Of a stretch of DNA of 64,000 nt, positions 24,755 through 33,854 are shown piece after piece. How positions within the stretch are numbered: the first letter of the stretch is position 1; each line of letters begins with the position of its first letter. The notes under the pieces were generated by a model. It was not told where the DNA came from and did not search any database. It saw only the letters and a list, made by a program, of their open reading frames with translations. The position numbers were made by a program, and so were the translations under genes. The stretch is from Clostridia bacterium (GTDB lineage: Bacteria; Bacillota; Clostridia; Oscillospirales; CAG-272), in the NCBI GenBank assembly GCA_017453245.1, contig JAFTKM010000022.1:1-64000 (forward strand), written 5' to 3'.

Positions 24755-26020
24755 ATGTACTACGGATACAAGATCAGCGACTACACCGCAAATCTGGCGC
24801 GTCAGGCGGAGGCAGACTGCCAAGAGGTGTTCAGAAAAATTGATGAGAATGCGCTCATCTGCTCGGCAAAGGTGCTCTCGGCATTCCAGGAGTGCCGTGT
24901 TTCTACCGCGGACTTTCTCGAGATAACCGGCTACGGATACACCGACTCAGGCAGAGACAAGCTCGAGGAGGTATACGCCAAGGTCTTTGGCGCGGAGGAT
25001 GCTCTCGTAAGACCTCAGCTCATGTCGGGCACGCACGCTCTGTACGTCACTCTCGGCGCACTACTGAAGCCCGGCGAGACGCTTTTATACATCACGGGTG
25101 AGCCCTACGACACCCTCAAGAGCGTTATCGGCACTGCGGGAGATAGCCGCAACTCACTCATAAAATTCGGCGTAAAGTACGAGGAGATCGACCTTATCGG
25201 CGACGACTTCGACCTCGAGGCAATAAGAAAAAGACTAGAAAAAGGTGACGTAAAGGTTGCCGCAATACAGCGTAGCCGCGGCTACTCGCAGAGAAAATCT
25301 CTTGTGATAGACAAGATTGCCGAGGCTATCAAGGTGTGCAAAGAGGCATCGCCCGAGACCGTCATAATGGTTGATAACTGCTACGGTGAATTCACCGAGG
25401 ACAGAGAGCCTACCGACGTAGGAGCAGACGTATTCGTCGGCTCGATGATGAAGAACCTCGGCGCAGGCTTTGCGGTCAGCGGAGGCTACTGTGTCGGTAA
25501 AGCGGACGTTATCGAGGATATAGCTGAGAGGCTCACCGCCCCCTGTGTTGGTAAGTCGCTCGGCGCTAACTTCAATCAGCTCGCTTCCTTCTTCAAGGGC
25601 TTCTTTATGGCTCCCACAACGGTTGCGGCTACACTTAAGTCGATGGCGTTTGCGGCAAGGCTTCTCGAGCTCGCGGGCTATTCCGACGTCTCCCCAAGAT
25701 ACGATGAAAAGCGCACTGACATCGTGCAGACAATAGACTTCCACTCTGCGGAAAAGCTTATCAAATTCTGCAAGGGTATTCAGCTCGGCTCACCCGTTGA
25801 GTCCTACTGTGTGCCCGAGCCCGGCGAGATGCCCGGCTACCCCCACGAGGAGATCATGGCGGCAGGCACCTTTGTCACGGGAGCAACAAACGAGCTCTCC
25901 TGCGACGGCCCCGTATGCGAGCCATACACCGCGTATATGCAGGGCGGTCTCTCCTACGATTACGGCAAGCTCGGCGTTATGAGAGCGCTTGACGAGATGC
26001 TGGATCTGGCGCAGAATTAA
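24755..26020 (+). CDS. Methionine gamma-lyase family (aluminium resistance protein-like) PLP enzyme
   Basis: A 421-residue PLP-dependent fold-type I enzyme of the Met_gamma_lyase/'aluminium resistance' family common in Firmicutes. Landmarks are an SGTHALYVTLGALLKPG substrate/PLP region, MVDNCYGEF (PLP-binding Asp) and SMMKNLGAGF with the Schiff-base Lys near residue 233. The biochemical role in this family is poorly established; C-S lyase activity is inferred. AAAGGAC precedes the ATG, and it forms an operon with the HAD gene. Confidence 0.9.
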   Translation: MYYGYKISDYTANLARQAEADCQEVFRKIDENALICSAKVLSAFQECRVSTADFLEITGYGYTDSGRDKLEEVYAKVFGAEDALVRPQLMSGTHALYVTLGALLKPGETLLYITGEPYDTLKSVIGTAGDSRNSLIKFGVKYEEIDLIGDDFDLEAIRKRLEKGDVKVAAIQRSRGYSQRKSLVIDKIAEAIKVCKEASPETVIMVDNCYGEFTEDREPTDVGADVFVGSMMKNLGAGFAVSGGYCVGKADVIEDIAERLTAPCVGKSLGANFNQLASFFKGFFMAPTTVAATLKSMAFAARLLELAGYSDVSPRYDEKRTDIVQTIDFHSAEKLIKFCKGIQLGSPVESYCVPEPGEMPGYPHEEIMAAGTFVTGATNELSCDGPVCEPYTAYMQGGLSYDYGKLGVMRALDEMLDLAQN

Positions 26021-26104
26021 GAATTAAACGTACAGAAAAAATCTGCTTATTTCAGCTTTAAACCAATTATTTGACAATAGTTATTTACAAAAAGGCGGTA
26101 TAAA

Positions 26105-26713
26105 ATGGGCATTTGCTATTTAGTCGGCGCGGGAGATTTTTACGGACAGATCTCCGCCGAGAACGAAGATATAATAATCGCCGCTGACGGAGGCTACGAC
26201 AATCTCGTCCGACGCGGCTATACCCCCGACATTCTCATCGGTGACTTTGACTCGGTAAAGAGTGAGATACCAGAGGGTCTGCGCACAATAAAATATCCGA
26301 AGGAGAAGGACGAGACGGATATGTTCCTCTCCTACGAGGCGGGTGTAAAGCTCGGCTACACAGAGTTTGTTATGCTCGGTGCGACGGGTGGCAGACTCGA
26401 TCACACCTACGCTAATATTTCCCTGCTCCTCTACGCGAGAGAGCGCGGTCATAACATCACGCTTATCGACGGTAACGGCATCATAATCTGCCTTAAGGAT
26501 GAGGCTATAACGCTATCGGGTAACCCGGGCGGCAAGCTCTCCGTCTTCGCCTTCGGCGGTGTTGCAAAGGGCGTCACTATCCTCGGCACTAAGTATGAGG
26601 TAGAGGGCGCAAGGCTCACTCCCGAATTCCCGCTCGGCGTGTCCAATGAGTTCACAAACGTGCCCGCGCGCATATCCGTCGAGGACGGCGCTCTGCTTGT
26701 TATAGCGGAATAG
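26105..26713 (+). CDS. thiN: Thiamine pyrophosphokinase
   Basis: A 202-residue enzyme converting thiamine to thiamine diphosphate with ATP. The N-terminal domain has AADGGYDNL and IGDFDSVKSE (Mg/ATP site), the Asp-rich EKDETDMFL and GATGGRLDH signatures. The C-terminal beta domain carries SLFAFGG-like and EVEGARL segments typical of thiamine pyrophosphokinases. AAGGCGG precedes the ATG. It works with the ThiT importer encoded just downstream: ThiT brings thiamine in and ThiN activates it. Array D starts at the last base of its TAG stop. Confidence 0.93.
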   Translation: MGICYLVGAGDFYGQISAENEDIIIAADGGYDNLVRRGYTPDILIGDFDSVKSEIPEGLRTIKYPKEKDETDMFLSYEAGVKLGYTEFVMLGATGGRLDHTYANISLLLYARERGHNITLIDGNGIIICLKDEAITLSGNPGGKLSVFAFGGVAKGVTILGTKYEVEGARLTPEFPLGVSNEFTNVPARISVEDGALLVIAE

Positions 26714-26887
26714 CGCAGCAAAGCTGCGCAATGAATTGCAATAAATTGCATGATTTGACACTTTGTGTCATGAATTGCCTGCGGCATGAGTTGCACTGAA
26801 GTGCATTAATTTGATTGCAATTCAATTCATTGAGCGGAGCGAAAAATCATGGCACAGCCAATTCATGATGCGTCAGCTTCAATTCAT
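26713..26887. repeat. Hairpin array D (ATGAATTG separator, orientation flips)
   Basis: The separator ATGAATTG occurs at 26731 and 26770 with a variant at 26786. Its reverse complement CAATTCAT occurs at 26823, 26859 and 26880. The units are GCGCAGC-AAA-GCTGCGC (26713-26729), TGCAA/TTGCA (26737), TGACAC-TTT-GTGTCA (26756), TGCC-TGC-GGCA (26776), TGCAC-TGAA-GTGCA (26792) and TGGC-ACA-GCCA (26850). It starts at the thiN stop codon and ends about 50 bp before the thiT promoter. Confidence 0.85.
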
Positions 26888-26939
26888 TATAAAGAGTCAT
26901 TTGATCCTCTCTGTATTTGTAAAAAATTTAATTGTGCTA

Positions 26940-26968
26940 TTGACATCTACGTGATACAGTGCTATAAT
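26940..26968 (+). promoter_or_regulatory. Consensus sigma-A promoter for thiT
   Basis: TTGACA (26940-26945) and TATAAT (26963-26968) are perfect consensus hexamers with a 17-bp spacer, placed 22 bp before the TPP riboswitch. Confidence 0.93.
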
Positions 26969-26989
26969 TAACTCAACCAAACAGAATAT

Positions 26990-27066
26990 GTCAGGGGTGC
27001 CCACAAGGCTGAGATAGCGAATGCTGAACCCTTTAACCTGATACGGATAATGCCGGCGTAGGGAGA
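26990..27066 (+). promoter_or_regulatory. TPP riboswitch (THI element)
   Basis: The conserved THI-box blocks are in order: GGGGTGCC, GGCTGAGA, ACCC, ACCTGAT, GGATAATGCCGGCGTAGGGA. It is followed by a terminator hairpin at 27094-27130, so thiamine diphosphate binding should stop transcription before thiT. Confidence 0.97.
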
Positions 27067-27093
27067 TAAACTATAGATATCCTTATATCTATC

Positions 27094-27134
27094 TTACCGC
27101 ACGGACGTTTGTTCTGTGCGGTAATTTATTTTTA
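27094..27134 (+). terminator. Riboswitch expression-platform terminator
   Basis: TACCGCACGGA pairs with TTCTGTGCGGTA (27112-27123), followed by ATTTATTTTT. It sits between the TPP aptamer and the thiT RBS. Confidence 0.88.
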
Positions 27135-27146
27135 AGGAGGTACTCT

Positions 27147-27743
27147 ATGAGTACGCAAAAAAGGCTCAGTACAAATCTGACCACACTCACCGAATGCGCG
27201 ATAATGCTCGCGCTCTCATTCGCGCTTAGCTGCGCGAAGCTTTTCGAAATGCCTATGGGCGGCTCTGTAACCGTCGCAAGTATGCTCCCCGTGATGCTTA
27301 TCAGCATCAAATACGGCGTCGGCACAGGCCTTGCGACCTGCTTTGTCTACTCGCTCACCCAGCTCATGCAAGCGGTAGCGAGCGCAAACGTCTTCCCCTA
27401 CTGCGAGACTCCCGCAACTCTCGTCATCTGCATTCTCTTCGACTACGTTGTTCCCTTCACCGTCCTAGGTCTTGCAGGTCTCTTCCACAAGATGAAGCTA
27501 ACAAAGAATACCGAAATGAACATCTACATCGGTATTGTCTCTGTTGTTGTCCTTCGTTTCCTCTGCCACTTTATCACCGGAGTTGCAATCTGGGGACAGT
27601 GGGCACCCGAGGGAATGGGCAAATACCTCTATTCCTTCCTCTACAACGGCGGTTTCCTCTCTCTTGACTTTATCATTTGCATTGTATGCGCCGTGCTTAT
27701 GTTCAGAAAGGCAGAGCTAAGAAAGCTCGTAAACATAGACTAA
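27147..27743 (+). CDS. thiT: Energy-coupled thiamine transporter S component ThiT
   Basis: A 198-residue integral membrane protein with about six helices. It is the substrate-binding subunit of an ECF transporter and needs EcfA/A'/T encoded elsewhere. The sequence (LTECAIMLALSFALSCAKL, PMGGSVTVASMLPVMLIS, FLCHFITGVAIWGQWAP) matches ThiT, including the aromatic-rich thiamine-binding helix. Transcription is controlled by the upstream TPP riboswitch. AAGGAGG precedes the ATG. Confidence 0.95.
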   Translation: MSTQKRLSTNLTTLTECAIMLALSFALSCAKLFEMPMGGSVTVASMLPVMLISIKYGVGTGLATCFVYSLTQLMQAVASANVFPYCETPATLVICILFDYVVPFTVLGLAGLFHKMKLTKNTEMNIYIGIVSVVVLRFLCHFITGVAIWGQWAPEGMGKYLYSFLYNGGFLSLDFIICIVCAVLMFRKAELRKLVNID

Positions 27744-27816
27744 CCGTTTAGTCCGAAAATACGTGCACATCACGTGCAAAATCTTTGTTTTGTCATATTT
27801 TCAATAGAAAAACATT

Positions 27817-27846
27817 AAGCCGAGGCTGAAACGCCTCGGCTTTTTA
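27817..27846 (+). terminator. Terminator of thiT
   Basis: AGCCGAGGC (27818-27826) pairs with GCCTCGGCT (27833-27841), followed by TTTTTAT. Confidence 0.88.
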
Positions 27847-27849
27847 TCT

Positions 27850-27906
27850 AAACAATCATTAAAGCATTTAATGCTGTCACCAAACAATCATCGAGGCATT
27901 TAATGC
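27850..27906. repeat. Tandem direct repeat pair
   Basis: AAACAATCAT followed by a near-match ending in GCATTTAATGC occurs at 27850-27874 and again at 27882-27906. Each copy ends in the small palindrome GCATT-T-AATGC. It lies in the 427-bp gene-free gap 27744-28170. Confidence 0.6.
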
Positions 27907-27989
27907 AGCTAAATTAAGTGCAGAAATTTCTGAGCGCGACCCAAATCTAACAAAAAACACCTATAATCCTTGTGCTAATAAATTTTTAG

Positions 27990-28114
27990 CAGAAATCGTC
28001 GAATACGCGCTCACACTATGTACTTTTAATTACTTGAGCATAAATTTCGAACAGAAATCGTCGAATACGACTCGATGACGTATACACATACGTCGAAGTG
28101 GTCGTATTCGGCGA
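27990..28114. repeat. Direct and inverted copies of an 18-bp sequence
   Basis: CAGAAATCGTCGAATACG occurs at 27990-28007 and 28052-28069. An inverted match (GTCGTATTCGGCGAT, 28100-28114) can pair with the second copy, forming a long hairpin with an inner ACGTAT/ATACGT stem. No coding frame is convincing in this gap. Confidence 0.6.
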
Positions 28115-28116
28115 TA

Positions 28117-28157
28117 AAAAAGAAACAGGTACTTCCCGCAGTACCTGTTTCTTTTTG
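28117..28157. terminator. Bidirectional terminator
   Basis: AGAAACAGGTACT (28121-28133) pairs with AGTACCTGTTTCT (28140-28152). The minus strand continues TTTTTTATC and the plus strand TTTTG. It ends the exonuclease gene (-). Confidence 0.88.
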
Positions 28158-28170
28158 TTTATGTCGAAAT

Positions 28171-29130
28171 TTATCGCACAAGACGTGGGCCGCGAGGCTT
28201 GCGTTGGCGCATCTTCCTCTTCACCGCCGTGCGTTCAATTCCGCGTCTGAACTCCTCGAGTGACGCCTCGGTTGCGAATGCGATAGTACGCTTCGCTCTC
28301 CAGGTCTCGTTAAAGTTCCTTCTGAGTCTGAGGACAAGGAGCATATCTCCGTCCTTCTTGCAGTTAAAGTGGAAGGTATATTTCTGTCCCTTGGAATGAA
28401 GGACTCTGTCCTCTGTCTGCATCACACACTTGCAGATCGGACACTTAGGCGACTTTACTATCTCGTCATCGAGCATCTCTCCGATGGTTACGTATCCGTC
28501 ATCTCCCGCATCGGCATCACCAATGACGGTCGACTCAAGGAATTCGCCTCTAAAATCGTTGTAGGTTTTGATTCCCTCCTCGACATTAAGCTTCTGAGCC
28601 ACGAGGGCGGTAAAGTAAGCGTCGTTGAGCGCATCGTGCGCGGGAAGGTTCATTGGAATCTCAAAGTGCTCCATAGCAAACTCGAGTGAGCGCTGCTTGG
28701 ACTCATCAGAGGTCTGTCTTGCAAAGATCTTCTGCAGATCGTAGGTATGATCAAGCCAACCATAGTCGATATCGTTTACGTTGAAGTTCTCCTTCAGCAT
28801 CGGGATATCGTCTGGGCCCCAGGTGAGAAAGGCAAAGTCCTCTCCGCACCATTTCCTGAAGCTCTCTGCCGCAACCGTCAGCGGTGTGCCGACGTCCATC
28901 TGCTCCTGAGTAATACCCGTGAGCTCGGAGACGTGCTTGTGCAGCTTCTTGAAATATTTCGGCTTAACTATGATCTGATAGGAGCCGCAAATGCGCAGGC
29001 TCTTATCCAGCTTGACCGCGCCAATCTGTATAACCTCACCGCGAAGGCGGGAGGACAGCTGTCTCTGAACGGCAAGCGCCTTCTGTGCGTAGGCCTGATT
29101 CCATTCAAGGTCAAGTGTTATATAAAACAT
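28171..29130 (-). CDS. DEDDh 3'-5' exonuclease (ERI-1/KapD-like) with C-terminal Cys motif
   Basis: A 319-residue protein. The exonuclease domain (about 1-195) has Exo I DLEW (D7, E9), a WGPDDIPML region, a DLQKIF segment and PAHDALNDA (the His-Asp pair of DEDDh enzymes). The C-terminal part has CPICKCVMQTEDRVLHSKGQ with a later Cys (HFNCKKDG), a possible zinc knuckle, and ends in a very basic tail (KRKMRQRKPRGPR) suited to RNA binding. ERI-1-like enzymes trim structured RNA 3' ends; this specific role is inference. AAAGGAAAG precedes the ATG. Confidence 0.85.
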   Translation of the reverse strand: MFYITLDLEWNQAYAQKALAVQRQLSSRLRGEVIQIGAVKLDKSLRICGSYQIIVKPKYFKKLHKHVSELTGITQEQMDVGTPLTVAAESFRKWCGEDFAFLTWGPDDIPMLKENFNVNDIDYGWLDHTYDLQKIFARQTSDESKQRSLEFAMEHFEIPMNLPAHDALNDAYFTALVAQKLNVEEGIKTYNDFRGEFLESTVIGDADAGDDGYVTIGEMLDDEIVKSPKCPICKCVMQTEDRVLHSKGQKYTFHFNCKKDGDMLLVLRLRRNFNETWRAKRTIAFATEASLEEFRRGIERTAVKRKMRQRKPRGPRLVR

Positions 29131-29254
29131 TTAGCTTTCCTTTATGTATTATTCTTTTCTACGGCCGCAGGAAATCGAGCTTACAGTTTATCCTTACGGC
29201 TACCAAGATGATATTCTATCACAAACAGTATAAAAAGTCAATAGAGGTCTTGCG

Positions 29255-29572
29255 TTATATAAGAAGAAGTAATCCCTCAGCGATGAGGACGGTGGCAATA
29301 CTGCCGAGCATACACGCGATAAGTCCCTTGCCTCTGTATGCAAGAAGGAGGCACACTACGGTCGCCAAAATGCCCGAGATGAGGCTACCCGTGGAAAGAA
29401 ATATCGCGGGAAAGGCTATCGCGCTGAGCACCGCGTACGGCACGTAGTAAAGGAAGGAGCGGATAAATCTGTTGGTAATTCTCCGCCTGATAAAGAGCAG
29501 CGGCAAGAGTCTGATAAGGTAGGTGACACCCGCCATAACAAGGAGCGCCGTGAAGAAGTAGGTGGGATTCAT
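29255..29572 (-). CDS. AzlD-family branched-chain amino acid transport protein
   Basis: A 105-residue protein with four hydrophobic helices. TYLIRLLPLLFIRRRI and FLYYVPYAVLSAIAFPAIF are typical of AzlD, the small partner of AzlC exporters. Its start overlaps the azlC stop by 4 bp (ATGA), the usual arrangement of this two-component system. Confidence 0.9.
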   Translation of the reverse strand: MNPTYFFTALLVMAGVTYLIRLLPLLFIRRRITNRFIRSFLYYVPYAVLSAIAFPAIFLSTGSLISGILATVVCLLLAYRGKGLIACMLGSIATVLIAEGLLLLI

Positions 29573-30297
29573 TCCTGCACCTCCTCTGCCCAGGGATCGT
29601 TATCCGGCACCGGAGCCACAAGCGCAAATACAACGCTCACGGAAACGGCGATGATTACGATCACTATTCCCGACGGAATGCCCGAAAGGACGGGAACAAA
29701 CTTAAACGCGCAGGAAAGAGCGATTGACGAGAGGATACAAAGCGCGCTCGGGCGCGAGGACTTAGCTACGGGCATAAGTATAGCAATAAACATCGCGTAA
29801 AGAGCGACCGAAAACGCGGTGGTAAGAAACTCAGGCAAAACGCTTCCGAGAAGCGCCCCAAGAAGGGTGCCGAGCGACCAGCCAAAATAGGGGAACAGAG
29901 CAAGCGAGAACAGATATTTTCTGCCAAGCAGACTATTTTTGCCGCACGCAACGGCGAATATCTCGTCGGTGTTGACAAACGCGATGAGGAATCTGTCCGC
30001 AAGGGTTACGCTCGGCGAGAGCCTCTGCGAAAGAGAGACCGACATAAGAGCGTAGCGCGCGTTTATCACAAGCTGTGTGAGAGCGAGCTCAAAGAGGCTG
30101 CCTCCCACCGCAATTATAGGCACCGCAGCAATCTGTCCTGCCGAGGTGAGATTGAACATAGAGATCAAAAGGCTCTCTATACAGGAAAGACCAAGGGAGA
30201 CAGAGAAAAGGCCGAAGGCGAAGGAAATCGCGAAGTATCCGATGCCTATCGGCAATCCATCTCTCAAGCCCATTCGATAGTTATTATTTTCATTCAT
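29569..30297 (-). CDS. AzlC-family branched-chain amino acid permease
   Basis: A 242-residue membrane protein with about six or seven helices. GLRDGLPIGIGYFAISFAFG and NLTSAGQIAAVPII are characteristic of AzlC, the large subunit of branched-chain amino acid exporters. The start at 30297 has no clear RBS; the ATG at MGLRDGLP eight codons later is an alternative. Forms a unit with the AzlD gene. Confidence 0.88.
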   Translation of the reverse strand: MNENNNYRMGLRDGLPIGIGYFAISFAFGLFSVSLGLSCIESLLISMFNLTSAGQIAAVPIIAVGGSLFELALTQLVINARYALMSVSLSQRLSPSVTLADRFLIAFVNTDEIFAVACGKNSLLGRKYLFSLALFPYFGWSLGTLLGALLGSVLPEFLTTAFSVALYAMFIAILMPVAKSSRPSALCILSSIALSCAFKFVPVLSGIPSGIVIVIIAVSVSVVFALVAPVPDNDPWAEEVQE

Positions 30298-30340
30298 ACA
30301 ATAAACGTACTTTTTGCTAATTTATATTTACAAATATTTG

Positions 30341-32068
30341 TTATTCAAGCGATTTAAACTGATAAGAGTAAAGCTTCTTATATTCACCGTCAAGCAGGAG
30401 TAACTCCTCGTGAGAGCCGCGCTCAACGATGCCTGTCGAGTCGATAACGACTATCTCATCAGCGTTCTTGACAGTGGAGAGTCTGTGCGCGACAACGATG
30501 ACGGTACGTCCCTCGGAGAGCTCCTCGAGAGCCGATTGGATCTGCATCTCCGTCACGTTGTCAAGGGCGCTGGTCGCCTCGTCAAGGATAAGGAGCTTCG
30601 GATTCTTTAAGAATACTCTGGCAATAGAGATCCTCTGTCTCTGTCCGCCCGAGAGCTTAACGCCTCTCTCTCCGACCTCGGTGTCATAGCCCTCGTCGAG
30701 AGTGAGGATAAAGTCGTGGATATTAGCCTTCTTTGCCGCCTCAACGATCTCCTCGTCGGTAGCGTCGGGCCTGCCGTAGGCAATATTATCGCGTACGGTG
30801 CCGTCAAAGAGGAATACACTCTGGGAGACCATACCGATATTGCGCCTGAGGCTGTCGAGAGTGATGTCCATAACGCTGACACCGTCGACGGTTATCCTAC
30901 CCGATTGAACGTTGTAGAATCTCGGAATAAGGTTACAGATTGTGCTCTTTCCTCCGCCCGAGGGACCTACCAGAGCGACCGTGTCGCCCGCCTTCAGGCT
31001 GAGAGAAAGATTGGATATTACCGCCTTATCTCCGCCCTCGTCGGGAGAGTAGGAGAAGGTCACGTTCTCAAACGCAACGTCACCGCGGATATCGTCGATA
31101 ACAACCGTTCCCTCGTCCACCTCGTCGGGGGTCGTCATGATCTCGTAGAAGCGCGAGAAGCCTGACATACCCTCCTGCAGCTGCTCAAAGAGCGTTACGA
31201 AGCGGTGAATGGGGTTGATGAACATATTAATATATAATAGGAAGGCTGTGAAGTCTGCAGCGTTGAGCTTACCCTTTATCATAAAGACGCCGCCGATGAA
31301 GATCACGACGAGATAAAGCACGTCGGTAAGCAGCTCCATAACCGAGGAATAGATACCTATCCATCTGACCGATTGCGAGCGGTACTTGGCAAACAGAGTG
31401 TTGGTAGCGTCAAACTTGCACTTCTCGTGGTGATGCGCAACGTAGGCCTTGGTCTCGCGGATACCGGTGATGGAATTCTCGAGAGTCGAGTTTACGTTGG
31501 ACATCTCCTTTCTCGAGTTCTTCATCGCCTCAAACATCGAGCGGCGGGTAAGAACCGTGAAGAGAATGATGAACGGGATTATCGCGAACATTATGAGCGT
31601 CAAGGTCGCGTTGATGTTGATGAGTATCACGAATGCGCCGACAAACATAAGCACCGCGAGGAAGAGATTTTCAGGACCGTGGTGAGCGAGCTCGGACACA
31701 TTCTGAAGGTCTCCCGTAAGCCTTGAGAGAAGGTCGCCTGTCTTGTGGTCGTCAAAGTATGAGAACGGGAGCCTCTGATACTTATCAAAGAGGTCGCGCC
31801 TCATATCCTTCTGCATACGAATTCCCACAACGTGGCCGTAGTATCCCATAATGTACGTTCCCAGCGCCTTGACAAGATAAACGCCAAGGAGAAGGAGCGC
31901 GCCGATTATTATTGGCGTAAAGTCACTTCTCAAAGAGTACTCGTTGATTATCTTACGAGCCAGCGTCGGATAGTAGAGATTGCAAAGAGCAACCGCTACC
32001 GCGCATAGCATATCGAGTGTGAACATACCCATATGCGGCTTGTAATAGCTTATGAATTTCCTGATCAT
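30341..32068 (-). CDS. ABC exporter, fused permease/ATP-binding protein
   Basis: A 575-residue half-transporter. An N-terminal six-helix exporter domain spans about 1-310. The nucleotide-binding domain (about 335-575) has Walker A GPSGGGKST, signature LSGGQRQR, Walker B LLILDEATSAL and the H-loop VAHRL. It is the MsbA/MdlB-type lipid, peptide or drug exporter class and acts as a homodimer, or as a heterodimer with a partner not seen here. AAGGTGTAAA precedes the ATG. It follows recX by 34 bp. Confidence 0.92.
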   Translation of the reverse strand: MIRKFISYYKPHMGMFTLDMLCAVAVALCNLYYPTLARKIINEYSLRSDFTPIIIGALLLLGVYLVKALGTYIMGYYGHVVGIRMQKDMRRDLFDKYQRLPFSYFDDHKTGDLLSRLTGDLQNVSELAHHGPENLFLAVLMFVGAFVILININATLTLIMFAIIPFIILFTVLTRRSMFEAMKNSRKEMSNVNSTLENSITGIRETKAYVAHHHEKCKFDATNTLFAKYRSQSVRWIGIYSSVMELLTDVLYLVVIFIGGVFMIKGKLNAADFTAFLLYINMFINPIHRFVTLFEQLQEGMSGFSRFYEIMTTPDEVDEGTVVIDDIRGDVAFENVTFSYSPDEGGDKAVISNLSLSLKAGDTVALVGPSGGGKSTICNLIPRFYNVQSGRITVDGVSVMDITLDSLRRNIGMVSQSVFLFDGTVRDNIAYGRPDATDEEIVEAAKKANIHDFILTLDEGYDTEVGERGVKLSGGQRQRISIARVFLKNPKLLILDEATSALDNVTEMQIQSALEELSEGRTVIVVAHRLSTVKNADEIVVIDSTGIVERGSHEELLLLDGEYKKLYSYQFKSLE

Positions 32069-32102
32069 TTTACACCTTAGTTTATTCCGGTTACTCTCTT
32101 TT

Positions 32103-32684
32103 TCAGATCTTGTAACCGAATCTGTATTTCAGGGCGAGTCTTTCCTCGTCCGTTTCAGCCCCCCTTTTCTCGGCGAGCCTTTCAAAATTAGCCTCAAAGT
32201 CAACGTCGCCGCACTCGACAAGTGTACGTATCGCGGAGTCAATATCCGAAAGAGAATATCCCTTGCCCGCAAGCTTGCGCTTGACGTGGTATTTTCCCTT
32301 CAGGTTGTAGTTTGCCTCACGCTCTACCGCGCGAAGAAGCTGACGTGATTCATCGAGGTAGCCCAGCTCAAGGCACCTGGCGATCGCCTCGCCCGCGGCC
32401 TCTGAGGAGAAGCCTGCCTGAAGCAGCTTAACCTTGAGTGCATACCTACTCTTGTCCGATGCGCCGATAAGGCTGTATGCCTTCTTCGTCGCTCTGTAAA
32501 GCTCGTCGTCACGTCGGATATCGACAAGGTCGCACTCGGAAAGAGGAGCGCCCCTCTTGGGGACGCCTATTGAGGCATAGGTTGCGGAGGATATATTGTA
32601 GCTCGACGATTCAAGCTCGTCTTCCACGCCCAGCTTATATCTCGTATTCTTTTCATTAGCCTTAACAAAAAGAACCTTTGCCAC
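32103..32684 (-). CDS. recX: Regulatory protein RecX
   Basis: A 193-residue all-helical protein made of RecX three-helix modules (RATKKAYSLIGASDKSRYALKVKLLQAGF, LELGYLDESRQLLRAVEREA, KYHVKRKLAGKGYSLSDID). It binds RecA filaments and limits their activity. The start is GTG at 32684 with GGAGG upstream. It lies 54 bp downstream of recA, the common recA-recX arrangement. Confidence 0.92.
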   Translation of the reverse strand: MAKVLFVKANEKNTRYKLGVEDELESSSYNISSATYASIGVPKRGAPLSECDLVDIRRDDELYRATKKAYSLIGASDKSRYALKVKLLQAGFSSEAAGEAIARCLELGYLDESRQLLRAVEREANYNLKGKYHVKRKLAGKGYSLSDIDSAIRTLVECGDVDFEANFERLAEKRGAETDEERLALKYRFGYKI

Positions 32685-32738
32685 CGCTTATACCTCCGTT
32701 TTGCAAACTTTAATTTTCTTTTTCGATTATTTTAGAGC

Positions 32739-33830
32739 TTAGATCTCGATATCGCCATCAAGATCGTCGAGATCGAACTCCTCCTCGGTAAGCTCGTCAG
32801 CTCCCATAGAAGCTACCTTCTCACGGATCTGGCTCTCGAGCTCTGCCATAAACGCCTTGTCGCTCTCAATGAACTTTCTGACGTTGTCCTTACCCTGACC
32901 GAGTCTGTCCTCGCCGTAGTAGAACCACGCACCGCTCTTGGAGATGATGTCGAGCTGAATAGCCATATCTATGATCTCGCTCGACTTGGAAATGCCCGAG
33001 CCGTAGAGAATATCAAACTCCGCAACCTTGAAGGGGGGAGCAACCTTGTTCTTAACGACCTTACACTTGGTGTGAGCGCCGTAAACCTCGGTGCCGTTCT
33101 TGAGAGCCTCGGTCTTTCTCACGTCGATACGGACGGAAGCGTAGAACTTAAGAGCCTTACCGCCGGTGGTAACCTCGGGGTTGCCGTACATAACGCCAAC
33201 CTTCTCACGGAGCTGGTTGGTGAAGATAACGATACAGTTGGACTTAGCGATAGCGCCGGAGAGCTTTCTCATAGCCTGAGACATAAGTCTTGCCTGAAGA
33301 CCTACGTGGGAGTCACCCATATCACCCTCGATCTCGGCTCTCGGAACAAGCGCCGCAACAGAGTCAACTACGATAATATCGATAGCGCCTGAGTTTGCGA
33401 GAGTCTCAGCGATGGAGAGCGCCTGCTCACCGTAATCGGGCTGGGAAACGAGAAGATTGTTGATATTAACGCCAAGCTTCTTTGCGTATGCGGGATCAAG
33501 CGCGTGCTCCGCGTCGATGAACGCAGCCTCGCCTCCCTGACGCTGAACCTCTGCGATAACGTGCAGAGCGATGGTGGTCTTACCCGAGGACTCGGGGCCG
33601 TAGATCTCGGTGATCCTTCCTCTGGGAATACCTCCTACTCCAAGCGCAAAGTCAAGCGAGAGAGAGCCTGTGGAAACTGCGGAAACGTTCATATTTGCGT
33701 TCTCGCCAAGGCGCATAATAGAGCCCTTGCCGCACTCTCTTTCTATTCTGGAAATAACCGTTTCAAGAGCGGCACGCTTGTCGCTCGCGGGATTCTTTTC
33801 AACTGCTTTTTCTGTCTTTTTTGCTGCCAT
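32739..33830 (-). CDS. recA: Recombinase RecA
   Basis: A 363-residue protein with a Lys-rich start, Walker [10 protein letters not shown] (78-86), Walker B region [29 protein letters not shown], and an acidic C-terminal tail. It forms the ATP-dependent strand-exchange filament. AAGGAGTATAT precedes the ATG. It is only 24 bp after the galactokinase stop, so it may be transcribed with galK and miaA as well as from its own promoter; I did not find a LexA box. Confidence 0.98.
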   Translation of the reverse strand: MAAKKTEKAVEKNPASDKRAALETVISRIERECGKGSIMRLGENANMNVSAVSTGSLSLDFALGVGGIPRGRITEIYGPESSGKTTIALHVIAEVQRQGGEAAFIDAEHALDPAYAKKLGVNINNLLVSQPDYGEQALSIAETLANSGAIDIIVVDSVAALVPRAEIEGDMGDSHVGLQARLMSQAMRKLSGAIAKSNCIVIFTNQLREKVGVMYGNPEVTTGGKALKFYASVRIDVRKTEALKNGTEVYGAHTKCKVVKNKVAPPFKVAEFDILYGSGISKSSEIIDMAIQLDIISKSGAWFYYGEDRLGQGKDNVRKFIESDKAFMAELESQIREKVASMGADELTEEEFDLDDLDGDIEI

Positions 33831-33854
33831 TTTTATATACTCCTTAAATTTTAA

